From an uncultured Bacilli bacterium (GTDB lineage Bacteria > Bacillota_I > Bacilli_A > RF39 > UBA660): a stretch of 42,635 nucleotides of DNA. Shown one piece after another: positions 24,755 through 33,359 of the stretch (positions within the stretch are counted from its first letter, which is position 1; every line of letters starts with the position of its first letter). The stretch is from NCBI GenBank assembly GCA_944350385.1, contig CALVOV010000009.1:1-42635 (forward strand). Reading direction: 5' to 3'. Both the position numbers and the translations under genes were made by a program. The notes below the pieces were generated by a model that made no database searches, was not told the origin of the DNA, and saw nothing but the letters and a program-made list of their open reading frames with translations.

Positions 24755-26173
24755 TCATTTTCTATCATAATCAGTAAACAAAGCTAAAATTGGAAAAATT
24801 TCCAATCTTCCTAATAACATTCCTAAACTTAAAGCCAATTTAGAAATAAAACTAAATTCAGAGAAATTACTTACATCAAAACACAACCCAACATTAGCAA
24901 AAGTAGAAACAACAGCATTTATAGTTGCTTCTAATGAATATCCATCAAAACTAACAATCACCATTATTATTAACATCAAAATAAGATATAAAAATAAAAA
25001 TGTATTAGTGTTTTTTATAGTATTTTCTGATACTTTTTTACCATCAAAAGTTATTGTTTCTACACTATTAGGAAAAATCATCTTTCTAATATCACGTCTA
25101 ATAGACTTAAAGCAAATAATCAATCTAGACATCTTAATACCACCACAAGTACTACCAGCACATGCACTAGTAAACATTAAAAAAAGTAAAAGTATTCTAC
25201 AATCAGTAGGATAAATATTAATATCATCTATTGCAAATCCAGTACTGGTAATAATACTACTAACATGAAAGAAACTAGATAAAAAAGCATCTTTTAAATT
25301 AGCAAAACTATTTAAAATATTGAAGAATACAAATAATACTGAAGACACAAATATAAAGAAATATACTCTTAATTCTTCGCTCTTAAAAGCACTTTTTAAA
25401 TCCTTCATTAATATTAAAAAATAAATATTAAAATTTACACCAAATAAAAACATAAAAATAGCAATAACACATTTACTAAATACCGAATATTCAGCAACAG
25501 AAGAATTAAGTATCGCAAACCCTCCTGTACCAGCAGTTCCAAAAGCTAAAAGAATACTATCAAATAAAGGAGTCTTACCTATCAATAATAAAATAATTAA
25601 TATAGTAGTTAAAAAAATATATATACCAAATAAATAAAATAAAGTTTTACGAATACTAGGTACTAATTTTGATACACTAGGTCCTGGCATTTCTGCTTTT
25701 AATATGTGCATAGATTTATCTCTATTTGATAATGGAACAATAGCCATAACAAAAGCAAGTATACCAATTCCACCAATAAAATGTGTGAAACTTCTCCAAA
25801 AAAGAATACTTTTGTTGAGAATCTCCACGTCAGTGAATACAGTAGAACCAGTAGTAGTAAAACCAGAGACTATTTCAAAAAAAGCACTAATATAATCTAA
25901 ATCTCCATTTATTACCATAGGTAGAGCCCCAATAATACAAATAATTATCCAAGAAAGTGTAGTAACTAAAAATCCATCCTTAGCATCAAAAGAATCTTCA
26001 GTAACTTTTATTTTTGTTAAAAGAAAACCTAATATAAGACAAATAATTTGAGGTAGAAGAAAAGGTATTATAGACTCTTTATAAATAAATGCTACTAAAA
26101 TAGGAAATAAAAATAAAATAGAATAACCAATTAAAACTTTTCCTAAAAAATAATATATAATTCTTCTTTTCAT
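24755..26173 (-). CDS. trkH: TrkH/KtrB family potassium uptake channel subunit
   Basis: A 472-aa membrane protein of the TrkH superfamily. The four pore loops with the conserved selectivity-filter glycine are visible: FTTTGSTVF, FGTAGTGGFAI, STGFAIDDI and FANVGLCFD. The pore loops sit between paired TM helices, the usual four M1-P-M2 repeats. Works as a homodimer gated by a cytoplasmic RCK ring, here supplied by the adjacent TrkA (3-bp gap). Start ATG 26173 behind TTGGAG. Potassium and osmotic homeostasis. Confidence 0.92.
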   Translation of the reverse strand: MKRRIIYYFLGKVLIGYSILFLFPILVAFIYKESIIPFLLPQIICLILGFLLTKIKVTEDSFDAKDGFLVTTLSWIIICIIGALPMVINGDLDYISAFFEIVSGFTTTGSTVFTDVEILNKSILFWRSFTHFIGGIGILAFVMAIVPLSNRDKSMHILKAEMPGPSVSKLVPSIRKTLFYLFGIYIFLTTILIILLLIGKTPLFDSILLAFGTAGTGGFAILNSSVAEYSVFSKCVIAIFMFLFGVNFNIYFLILMKDLKSAFKSEELRVYFFIFVSSVLFVFFNILNSFANLKDAFLSSFFHVSSIITSTGFAIDDINIYPTDCRILLLFLMFTSACAGSTCGGIKMSRLIICFKSIRRDIRKMIFPNSVETITFDGKKVSENTIKNTNTFLFLYLILMLIIMVIVSFDGYSLEATINAVVSTFANVGLCFDVSNFSEFSFISKLALSLGMLLGRLEIFPILALFTDYDRK

Positions 26174-26176
26174 CTT

Positions 26177-27529
26177 TTACTCCAAAATATCGTTAATTTC
26201 TTTTAATTTATTATTATAATTTACAACAACAATAGTATCATTAAGTATTATTTTATCTGTTCCACAAGGAAATATAATATTCTTACCTCTTTGAATTACT
26301 CCAATTAAAATTCCTTTTTTTAATTTTAAATTTTTTAAAGAAACTCCAATTTTTTTAAAATCACTATGTACATTAAACTCTACCATTTCAAAAATATCAT
26401 CATATTTATATATAGCTTCACAACTGCTTCCACCAGAATTTTGCATAGCTCTAACATATTGTACAATTTGATTAGTAGCTATTTTATGTGGAGTAATTAC
26501 AGCATCGATATTAGCCTTTTCAATTACCCCATCCAACTTAATATGATTAACTTTAGTGATTATCTTAGGTACTTTTAATAAAGAAGCAAACATAGAATAT
26601 ACAATATTCTCTTCATCAATACTAGTCAAAACAACTAAAGCATCATATTTATCTAATCCCTCTTCGTACAAAATCTTTTGATCAGAAAAATCTCCATTCA
26701 CAATTAAAGCTTTAGGAATTCTCTCACTAAGTTCTAGACAACGCTCTGAATTAATCTCAAGTATTTTAACAGATACACCCATATCTATTAAAATATCAGA
26801 TAAATACTCTGCAATACTAGACCCTCCAGCTATCATTACTTTCTTAGTTTTCTTACTTACTAATCCCATATATTTAAATAATGAATTAATATCTTTTCTA
26901 GATCCAGTTATATAAATTTTATCATTTACTAAGAACTTTGTATCTCCATCAGGAATAATAGTTTTACCATTTCTTTCAATAGCACAAACTATAATATTTA
27001 TTCTTAAATTTTTAGAAATATCTGAAACACTTATTTTTTCTAATTTACTATTTTCTCTTACTTTTAAAGATATAACATCTATCTTTCCCTTCAAAAAAGT
27101 AGTAGAATCCAAAGCACTCGGAATATTTAAAGTTTTTGCTATATTATTAGCTGTCATAAGTTCTGGATTAATAGTCATAGATAATCCTAAATCAGCCTTT
27201 AATAAATTAATTGAGTTAGCATATTCAGGAGTTCTAATACGCGCAATAGTATGTTTAGCTCCTAATTTTTTTCCAATTAACGAACACATAAGATTAGCTT
27301 CATCTTTACTCATTACACTGATTAATAAATCCGCACTATTAACATTAGCTTCTAGTAAAACATTAGAATCTAATGCATTTCCTTCAATATAATTGACATC
27401 TAAATTATTTATAATATTACTTTTCTTTGAAAAATTTTTATCAACGATAGTAACTTCATTTTCGTCTTTAACTAACTGTTTAGCTAAATATTCCCCTAAC
27501 TTTCCTATTCCAACAACAACTATTTTCAC
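26177..27529 (-). CDS. trkA: TrkA, regulatory RCK subunit of potassium uptake
   Basis: A 450-aa cytosolic protein with two tandem RCK units. Each begins with a Rossmann nucleotide-binding glycine motif (VVVGIGKLGEYLAKQL and, at about 233, VMIAGGSSIAEYLSDIL with an acidic Glu/Asp at the end of beta 2). Each is followed by a TrkA_C domain (ISLKVRENSKLEKISVSD and the final IGVIQRGKNIIFPCG). The double arrangement is characteristic of TrkA rather than the single-unit KtrA. The start codon is GTG (27529), preceded by GGTGATTATTT. Operon with trkH directly downstream. Confidence 0.93.
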   Translation of the reverse strand: MKIVVVGIGKLGEYLAKQLVKDENEVTIVDKNFSKKSNIINNLDVNYIEGNALDSNVLLEANVNSADLLISVMSKDEANLMCSLIGKKLGAKHTIARIRTPEYANSINLLKADLGLSMTINPELMTANNIAKTLNIPSALDSTTFLKGKIDVISLKVRENSKLEKISVSDISKNLRINIIVCAIERNGKTIIPDGDTKFLVNDKIYITGSRKDINSLFKYMGLVSKKTKKVMIAGGSSIAEYLSDILIDMGVSVKILEINSERCLELSERIPKALIVNGDFSDQKILYEEGLDKYDALVVLTSIDEENIVYSMFASLLKVPKIITKVNHIKLDGVIEKANIDAVITPHKIATNQIVQYVRAMQNSGGSSCEAIYKYDDIFEMVEFNVHSDFKKIGVSLKNLKLKKGILIGVIQRGKNIIFPCGTDKIILNDTIVVVNYNNKLKEINDILE

Positions 27530-27582
27530 AAATAATCACCACGATAAATAATATAATACTATATTCTAAAATTAAAATAAAT

Positions 27583-27612
27583 AAAAAGAATTATAAATTT
27601 TATAATTCTTTT
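27583..27612 (-). terminator. Terminator after the NERD gene
   Basis: Long AT-rich stem AAAAGAATTATAAA / TTTATAATTCTTTT around a 1-nt centre, with T-rich tail on the minus strand. It closes the phosphoesterase/NERD operon. Confidence 0.65.
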
Positions 27613-28295
27613 GTATACTTACAATTTGGATAATTGCTACAGCCTAAAAAATCTCCAAATTTACCATTTCTAACAACAAGTTTTCCACCACACTTTGGAC
27701 ACACATTAGAAGAATCATCAACATTATCTAAACTAATACTATTCTTAATTTTATCTCTTATCTCTTTTAAACCATATTTAATAATTTCTTTACGATAAGA
27801 CTTAACGCAATCATCCAAAAAAACAACCTGCGTAACCTTATCTTTGGTATCGCATGATAAAACTACGTCTTCAGTAAAACATATTATAGAAATGAAATAT
27901 TTTTCATTTAAATCAAGTAAACTTGCTAAAACACGAATACTACTATTATTTTCTTTAACAGGATTAGGAAAATAATTTTTACTATTATTCTTTAATTGAA
28001 TCCATTCATTTTCCCTTTCATCACCATAAATCTTACCTGATAAATAAACATATTTAATAACAAAAATTCCATACTTTGAAATTATAATATTATCAATTTT
28101 ATGACTCTTACGATTACTACTTAATACGACATTTTTAAGAATCATATATTTATCTTTTGGTAATCTATTTAAAGCTCTCTTAATATCAGTATTACTTCTT
28201 AACTCCTTAAAAGATATAATAATAACTCCAATAATTAAAATACAAATCCAAAATATAGGATTATTTATGACATACATTCCTATTAAATCTTTCAT
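27600..28295 (-). CDS. NERD-domain membrane protein with C4 zinc finger, active site degraded
   Basis: A 231-aa protein. It has one N-terminal TM helix (about 9-28), a NERD domain (about 35-150), then a topoisomerase-type C4 zinc finger at the C-terminus (CPKCGG, CSNYPNC). NERD domains are PD-(D/E)XK nuclease-like. Asp68 is present (KIDNIIIS), but the normal ETK of the GIFVIETK motif is here Lys81-Tyr82-Val83 (GIFVIKYVYL), so both catalytic residues are missing. Probably nucleic-acid binding without cleavage. ATG 28295 (behind AGGTGG) is preferred to the upstream ATG 28310. Last gene of the operon starting near 31.1 kb. Confidence 0.78.
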   Translation of the reverse strand: MKDLIGMYVINNPIFWICILIIGVIIISFKELRSNTDIKRALNRLPKDKYMILKNVVLSSNRKSHKIDNIIISKYGIFVIKYVYLSGKIYGDERENEWIQLKNNSKNYFPNPVKENNSSIRVLASLLDLNEKYFISIICFTEDVVLSCDTKDKVTQVVFLDDCVKSYRKEIIKYGLKEIRDKIKNSISLDNVDDSSNVCPKCGGKLVVRNGKFGDFLGCSNYPNCKYTKEL

Positions 28296-28330
28296 AAAAC
28301 CACCTATCATGATTATATCACTTATAAAAT

Positions 28331-29092
28331 TTATTTTATAAAAGAATTATACTTTTCCAAAAATGTATTAGATACATCAGAAATTAAATTATCAATATCT
28401 TCTTTATTAAAAATTTTAAATTCTTCTATATCATTATTAAGAGCTTCAGTATAAAAATTATCTAATTCTTTCAATACATCACCAATCTTACTAGGATTAA
28501 TTTCAGCAATTGGGACACTAAACTCTCCACTATCAATAATACTCTTACACTTATTATAATCATAAGAAAAATTATATTTCTTAATTAAATATGTATTAAG
28601 CCTAGAATAATCACTATATATACCAATAGAATTTCTCTTACTCCAAAAATCATCTTTTTTAATCAACTTTCCAGTCTTATTAATTTTAATTATATCATTA
28701 TCATCCTTTTTATAAATCTCATTACCATCCTTATCTAAGAAAGTTAATAACTTAGGTAAAAAATCATGAAAATAATAATAATCAGTATATAAATGAAAGA
28801 AATATCCTAAAACAACAATATCATTTTTAACTTTATCTTTATATTTACTTAAAAAATAATCTATATCAGGATAAGATAAAATCCCATCAGTAGTTGTTCT
28901 AAAATGAGTAATCTTCTTTTCCTTTTGAATTAATATTCTTAAATCTTTATCACTTAAATCATCTCTTTTTTCTACTTGATTAGTATCTGGTAATAAATTT
29001 GCAATAAAGAAATAGTCTCTTTTTTTACCAGTTAAATTTAATATCTTCGCAATCTCTCTTCCTGCAATACTATGTACTATAAAAGATGGCAT
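28331..29092 (-). CDS. Zinc-dependent phospholipase C-like protein
   Basis: A 253-aa protein resembling the Zn_dep_PLPC family (PF00882-like). His/Asp metal ligands are suggested by FIVHSIAGREIA near the start, ANLLPDTN (Asp), KITHFRTT (His) and LGYFFHLYTDYYYFHDF (His-x3-Asp). There is no signal peptide, so it is likely cytosolic, unlike secreted clostridial phospholipase C. Substrate unknown. Start ATG 29092 with GGAGG 6 nt upstream; it sits 10 bp after the metallophosphoesterase gene, in the same operon. Confidence 0.68.
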   Translation of the reverse strand: MPSFIVHSIAGREIAKILNLTGKKRDYFFIANLLPDTNQVEKRDDLSDKDLRILIQKEKKITHFRTTTDGILSYPDIDYFLSKYKDKVKNDIVVLGYFFHLYTDYYYFHDFLPKLLTFLDKDGNEIYKKDDNDIIKINKTGKLIKKDDFWSKRNSIGIYSDYSRLNTYLIKKYNFSYDYNKCKSIIDSGEFSVPIAEINPSKIGDVLKELDNFYTEALNNDIEEFKIFNKEDIDNLISDVSNTFLEKYNSFIK

Positions 29093-29102
29093 ACATAACC
29101 TC

Positions 29103-30104
29103 CTACTTAATAACCAATTTATTTACTTTATTTTTATCTTTACCTACTTCATCCCAAATATCTTCTTTTTTAAATAAAATTTCTTCTGGTTCAAAATATT
29201 GGATATTACCCCTATAATCTGAATATATATCTAAAAAATAAGCACCCAGAGCATTAGACAATCCTTGCTTTTGTTGAAATTGTGTCTTATCACATAAAGA
29301 TGGTACTAAAACACATTGAACATTTCTATATGTAAAAGCGTAACTCTTATGATAGTGTCCTATCAATAAAATCTTAGGTTTATGTTGAGACTCTAAAACC
29401 TCTATTCTCTTTTGCGGTTTATAAGATAAAGATTGAGCACATCCTCCACCTGGATGATCTAAAACAATTTTAACACCATTTATATTAATTTCACCAGTAT
29501 CTTGACCTAAATACTTCATATCTTTCCTACATCTAGGAATCCATTCACTTAAAGTAGCTTGGCCATTTTTATAATGTGTTTCATCATGACTACCTAAAAT
29601 ATAATAAGTAGTAATACCATTAACACGAGGATACATATCAACCACATAGCCAGCTTGCTCATCAAATCCATGTAAAAATTGTTGACGAGGGTTCTCAGGT
29701 CGATTAGGATAATTTCCATCAACCATATCTCCAACATGAAGAACAATATTGATTCCACGATGATAACATTCTTTATAAATACGATTAAGTAAATGTAACT
29801 GATTATGAATACTACCAAAATGAGTATCAGAAACAACACAAATTTTATTATTAATTAATTTTCCATCATGAATATTTTGTTTATTTAAATGATAAAGCAC
29901 TTGCTTAGTTTTCTTTTTAAAAACTAATTTTCCTTCTTGATTAGGAACAATCTCTATATCCTTTCCATATACACTGCAAGCAAGTAATATACCATCTAAC
30001 TCTCGTCTACTAATTTCAAACTTTTTCATGAACTTATTTATAGACATATTATTTTTCATATATCCATATAATTTATTTATTTGTTCTGCACTAATTTCTG
30101 ACAT
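29103..30104 (-). CDS. Calcineurin-like metallophosphoesterase, apparently active
   Basis: A 333-aa cytosolic protein. An N-terminal ~70-residue helical region looks like a small DNA-binding or regulatory domain (SINKFMKKFEISRRELDGIL). The metallophosphatase domain keeps all metal ligands: Asp93 and His95 (SDTHFG), Asp126 (HVGDMVDG), His173-Asp174 (GSHDE, replacing GNHD by GSHD), a His217 region (LDHPGG), and His250/His252 (IGHYH). Distant relatives include DNA polymerase II small subunit-like and nuclease phosphoesterases; no definite substrate. It follows a same-layout but degraded paralog by 1 nt. Start after GGAG. Confidence 0.82.
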   Translation of the reverse strand: MSEISAEQINKLYGYMKNNMSINKFMKKFEISRRELDGILLACSVYGKDIEIVPNQEGKLVFKKKTKQVLYHLNKQNIHDGKLINNKICVVSDTHFGSIHNQLHLLNRIYKECYHRGINIVLHVGDMVDGNYPNRPENPRQQFLHGFDEQAGYVVDMYPRVNGITTYYILGSHDETHYKNGQATLSEWIPRCRKDMKYLGQDTGEININGVKIVLDHPGGGCAQSLSYKPQKRIEVLESQHKPKILLIGHYHKSYAFTYRNVQCVLVPSLCDKTQFQQKQGLSNALGAYFLDIYSDYRGNIQYFEPEEILFKKEDIWDEVGKDKNKVNKLVIK

Positions 30105-30105
30105 T

Positions 30106-31092
30106 TTACTTTTCTCCTATCTTTAATACTTTAGCCTTTTTATAATCTTCTTTATCAGTAATACAATATGGTGAATTAATAGCATTTACTCTTAATAATT
30201 TACCATTGTTATTAGTTTTTACTTTTACAAACCATGCACCAACTGTATTAGAATATCTCTTTTCATTCATTTCACTAGTAGTGGCACAAACTGAAGGGGC
30301 TGAAATACAACAGACATTACGATAGGTAAACTTTTCCATCTGTAATAAGCCACCCATCAATAAAATATCTGGTTTATCTTCACTACGATAAGAATCTACT
30401 TGCTGTTGAGTACGATAAGAAACAGTATATGTTTTACTTAATTTAGAACTCATTATTTGCATTCTAACTTTCCCTATTTTTGTATTGCAAGAATTTTCAC
30501 CTAAATAAATCATATCATTTCTTAATTCAGCAACTCTTTTACCAATATTAATTTTTTTATTTTTCAAATGCTTATCATCCAACTTACCAGTAATAAAATA
30601 TGTTTTTATTCCATCTATTGAAGGGTAATGACTAACTATATAATCAATTTGCCTTTGCGAATCAGATAAAAAGCAAGTTTCATTGTAAGGATCTGTAGTA
30701 TTATATAAACCAGTGCTAATATTTCCACATAATATTACATTAGGATAATCCATTTCCTTAGCCTTTAAATAAATATCATTAAGGATAGTTAATTGTTGAT
30801 AAGTAGAGCCAATTCTAGTATCAGAAATTAAAACAAACTTAAATTCATTATTTTTATCAGTCTTGAAATCGTAAGTATTTTCTTCCTGAAACTTTACATC
30901 ACCTTGATTTATTAAATAAATACCATCATCCTTAATATTAACAACTATATTCATATCATTTTTTTGAATATAATTAACTAATCCCAAAACCTCATACTCA
31001 TTTAAATCTAACATTTCGCATACCTTAGCTAAACTAGTTTCTCTTTTTAATAACTCAATCAACTTTTCTTCTAATTCTTTTTCTTTTCCCAT
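30106..31092 (-). CDS. Pseudo-phosphoesterase, inactive paralog of the downstream gene
   Basis: A 328-aa protein collinear with its downstream neighbour, including the N-terminal helical domain (TSLAKVCEMLDLNEYEVLGL). Every catalytic position is altered: SDTRIG (His to Arg93), CGNISTG (Asp to Asn124), TGKLDD (His to Leu171), and MGGLLQ in place of IGHYH. The fold-forming segments FTYRNVCCISAPSVC and SNTVGAWFV are retained, so it is kept as a structural or regulatory partner rather than decaying at random. ATG 31092 behind GGGAGG is the start; the TTG at 31107 is inside the leader terminator tail. First gene of the operon, behind an attenuator-like leader. Confidence 0.8.
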   Translation of the reverse strand: MGKEKELEEKLIELLKRETSLAKVCEMLDLNEYEVLGLVNYIQKNDMNIVVNIKDDGIYLINQGDVKFQEENTYDFKTDKNNEFKFVLISDTRIGSTYQQLTILNDIYLKAKEMDYPNVILCGNISTGLYNTTDPYNETCFLSDSQRQIDYIVSHYPSIDGIKTYFITGKLDDKHLKNKKINIGKRVAELRNDMIYLGENSCNTKIGKVRMQIMSSKLSKTYTVSYRTQQQVDSYRSEDKPDILLMGGLLQMEKFTYRNVCCISAPSVCATTSEMNEKRYSNTVGAWFVKVKTNNNGKLLRVNAINSPYCITDKEDYKKAKVLKIGEK

Positions 31093-31178
31093 ATTTCCTC
31101 CCAACAAAAAAAGATAACACTAGAAAAAGTGTTATCTTCTAAAAACTACACCTCTAAAATCCAATAAGAATCTGTTCA
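31071..31178 (-). other. Possible upstream ORF (leader peptide, 35 codons)
   Basis: ATG at 31178 preceded by AGGGAAGTGG opens a frame starting MNRFLLDFRGVV. It runs through both arms of the leader terminator and stops with TAG at 31071, inside the first codons of the pseudo-phosphoesterase but in another frame. If translated, ribosomes would cover the terminator. Whether it is translated is unknown. Confidence 0.35.
31106..31138 (-). terminator. Leader terminator (attenuator) before the phosphoesterase operon
   Basis: Minus-strand 11-bp perfect stem AAGATAACACT/AGTGTTATCTT, 6-nt loop, then seven T, ending 14 nt before ATG 31092. No minus-strand gene lies between it and the promoter near 31206-31241, so it interrupts the operon's own leader. 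It does not end a plus-strand gene. Confidence 0.8.
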
Positions 31179-31284
31179 TAACAACCACTTCCCTATCCTA
31201 ATAAAATTATAATATATATATATAAGTTTTTAAAGTATCAAGTAAAAATTTTACACTTTTATTTTAAGTAATATTTATCTTTGC

Positions 31285-31290
31285 TATAAT
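31285..31290 (+). promoter_or_regulatory. Extended -10 promoter of the lytic transglycosylase gene
   Basis: TATAAT preceded by TGC (extended -10), about 33 bp before the start codon; no good -35. The divergent minus-strand promoter (TTGATA 31241-31236, 17 nt, TATATA) lies within 60 bp. Confidence 0.5.
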
Positions 31291-31322
31291 GAATATAGAT
31301 ATATAATAAATGAGGTAATATT

Positions 31323-32507
31323 ATGAGTAACTATATTGAATTTTATTTTGATGATAAAGATAAATTTAATGCTAAAATACACAAAGATGGTAAATATCGC
31401 ATTGTAAGTAATGAAAAAAATTTATTAAAATTATTAGAAATATCTGCAAAAAATGGTTATAGAGTAAATCATGAAGGTATAATAAGAAAAAAAGCTAAAC
31501 AAATTACTAAAGAATATGATAAATATACCAAAAGGAAAAAAAGATTACAAATATTTGGTAAAATAGCAGAAAATATGGTTTTAGGTAGAAAAAATCCACT
31601 ACTAGGAAAAACTGTAATAGCTGCAACTATCTTAGCAACAATAGCATTATCTGGAATTGATAATAAAAGTATAGGAGTTGATACTAAAGAAATATCAACA
31701 CCAACTTCATCATCTGTAACACAAGAAGAAGAAACATCAATAAAATATATGAAAGATACAAATATTGACTTTGAAAATATTGAAATTTTAGATACTGAAA
31801 ATGAAAAAGAACAAAGTAAAAATAATAGTAAAGAAGAACTAAATAGGATGCTAGAAAGTCCAACATTTCATTTTTCATATGAGGATAGAACATCTAATGC
31901 CAGTTTAAATAAAGCTAAAAGATATGAAGATATATTTGAAAAATATGCAGCAAGGTATGGACTAGATAAAAATTTACTTATAGCTTTAGCAGCTCAAGAA
32001 AGTTCTGGAGAACATTATGAACATATTGAATCAGGTCCTGCTTGCGGTATTATGCAAATTGAAAAAGCTATTCATATTGGCACAACAATATCAGCTTATA
32101 ATTTTGATACTCAACAAATGGAAAAAGTTGAAATAACTGCTGATAAATTAAAAGATATAGATTCAAATATCCAAATAGGATCAATGATTTTAAGAAATTA
32201 TATAGAAAATAATAACTATAATATTCCCCTTTCACTTCAAACATATAACTTTGGTCCTGGAAATATGACAAAAGTATTAGAAACTTGTAGTGATTTAGAA
32301 AAAGTAGATGTTAATCAAATGAGAAATAATCCAACTAATAACAAATGGTTAAACTATCGAGCTTTCTTAAATATTGGAGATTCTAAGTATGTAGAACATG
32401 TATTTAGTTTTCTAAACAATAATTCAGAACTAACTGTATTAAAAAGAGATAATAGTAAAGTATCAATAAATATAACAAATGACTATACTAATGCAATGCA
32501 AAAATAA
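31323..32507 (+). CDS. Membrane-anchored lytic transglycosylase (SLT domain)
   Basis: A 394-aa protein, the only plus-strand coding gene in the first 35 kb. The polar N-terminal ~90 residues are cytosolic, followed by one TM helix (about 94-110), a Ser/Thr/Glu-rich linker, and a lysozyme-like transglycosylase domain (about 200-340). Catalytic Glu226 sits in ALAAQESSG, followed by the family's GIMQIEKA and LQTYNFGPGNM motifs. Cuts peptidoglycan glycan strands with 1,6-anhydro product. The unusual cytosolic N-terminal domain (FYFDDKDKFNAKIHKDGKYRIV) may be regulatory. Start behind GAGGTAATATT. Confidence 0.88.
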   Translation: MSNYIEFYFDDKDKFNAKIHKDGKYRIVSNEKNLLKLLEISAKNGYRVNHEGIIRKKAKQITKEYDKYTKRKKRLQIFGKIAENMVLGRKNPLLGKTVIAATILATIALSGIDNKSIGVDTKEISTPTSSSVTQEEETSIKYMKDTNIDFENIEILDTENEKEQSKNNSKEELNRMLESPTFHFSYEDRTSNASLNKAKRYEDIFEKYAARYGLDKNLLIALAAQESSGEHYEHIESGPACGIMQIEKAIHIGTTISAYNFDTQQMEKVEITADKLKDIDSNIQIGSMILRNYIENNNYNIPLSLQTYNFGPGNMTKVLETCSDLEKVDVNQMRNNPTNNKWLNYRAFLNIGDSKYVEHVFSFLNNNSELTVLKRDNSKVSINITNDYTNAMQK

Positions 32508-32531
32508 AAGAAATCATTGATTTCTTTTATT
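32503..32531. terminator. Bidirectional terminator
   Basis: Near-perfect palindrome AATAAAAGAAATCA / TGATTTCTTTTATT with T-rich tails on both strands, serving the convergent transglycosylase (+) and TtcA-like (-) genes. Confidence 0.8.
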
Positions 32532-33356
32532 TTTATTATAATCATCTAAAAAACTCCTATAGACACCATTCTTCTTAGTGCCCAAAACACAATCTAAATT
32601 AATATTATCCAAACTCTTAAATATATTATAATCAACTCTATTATTTATCTTCTTTAACTCTTTAATTAACTTCTTTATTTCATTTCTCTTACTTAAATCA
32701 TCATCAACATTAGAACATTTTTCTGTGAAACTGCAAGCACAATTAATAAAATTCAATTTATTATAATCACGCCAAGAAATAATATCTTGTTCTTTAATAA
32801 AATATAGAGGACGAATAAGCTCTATACCTTCAAAATTATCACTTGGTAATTTAGGCATCATAGTTCTAATTTCAGCACTATAAAACATTGATAATAAAGT
32901 AGTCTCAATGACATCATCAAAATGATGCCCTAAAGCAATCTTATTACAACCAAGAGCTTTAGCTTTAGTATATAAAGCTCCTCTTCTCATTCTTGCACAC
33001 ATGTAACAAGGCCTTGTGGAATTTAATCTATTAGCGACTTCAAAAATATCACTTTTAAACATTTCTATAGGAAGATTTAATTCTTCAGCTGTCTTAATAA
33101 TATTTTCTCTATTAACTTCATTATATCCCGGATCCATAACCACATAATGAACATCAAAATAATATTTACCATGTTTTTGTAATTCTTGAATACATTTAGC
33201 CATTAAAAAAGAATCTTTACCACCACTAATACAAACCATAACTGAATCATTTTCATCTATCAATTCATATTCCTGAACAGCTTTAATAAACTTACTCCAA
33301 ATATCTTTTCGAAACTTTTTTATTATACTTCTCTCTATCTCTTGATATCTTTCCAT
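32514..33356 (-). CDS. TtcA-like tRNA thiolation protein (PP-loop ATPase)
   Basis: A 280-aa cytosolic enzyme of the TtcA/TilS ATP-pyrophosphatase group. The PP-loop SGGKDS is at about 45-50. A CxxC pair in CYMCARMRRG and a later Cys in CACSFTEKCS would bind the Fe-S cluster or persulfide used for thiolation. ALGHHFDDVIETTLLSMFY is the typical TtcA central motif. Expected to thiolate a tRNA base (2-thiocytidine 32 in E. coli TtcA); which position here is not certain. Start ATG 33356 behind AAGGAG. Only 3 bp after the 178-aa gene, so co-transcribed with it. Confidence 0.85.
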   Translation of the reverse strand: MERYQEIERSIIKKFRKDIWSKFIKAVQEYELIDENDSVMVCISGGKDSFLMAKCIQELQKHGKYYFDVHYVVMDPGYNEVNRENIIKTAEELNLPIEMFKSDIFEVANRLNSTRPCYMCARMRRGALYTKAKALGCNKIALGHHFDDVIETTLLSMFYSAEIRTMMPKLPSDNFEGIELIRPLYFIKEQDIISWRDYNKLNFINCACSFTEKCSNVDDDLSKRNEIKKLIKELKKINNRVDYNIFKSLDNINLDCVLGTKKNGVYRSFLDDYNKNKRNQ

Positions 33357-33359
33357 AAC

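Noticed and set aside
24711..24758. Longer start for methionine aminopeptidase overlapping trkH
   Set aside because: The extra residues are not family-like and GGGAG points to ATG 24710.
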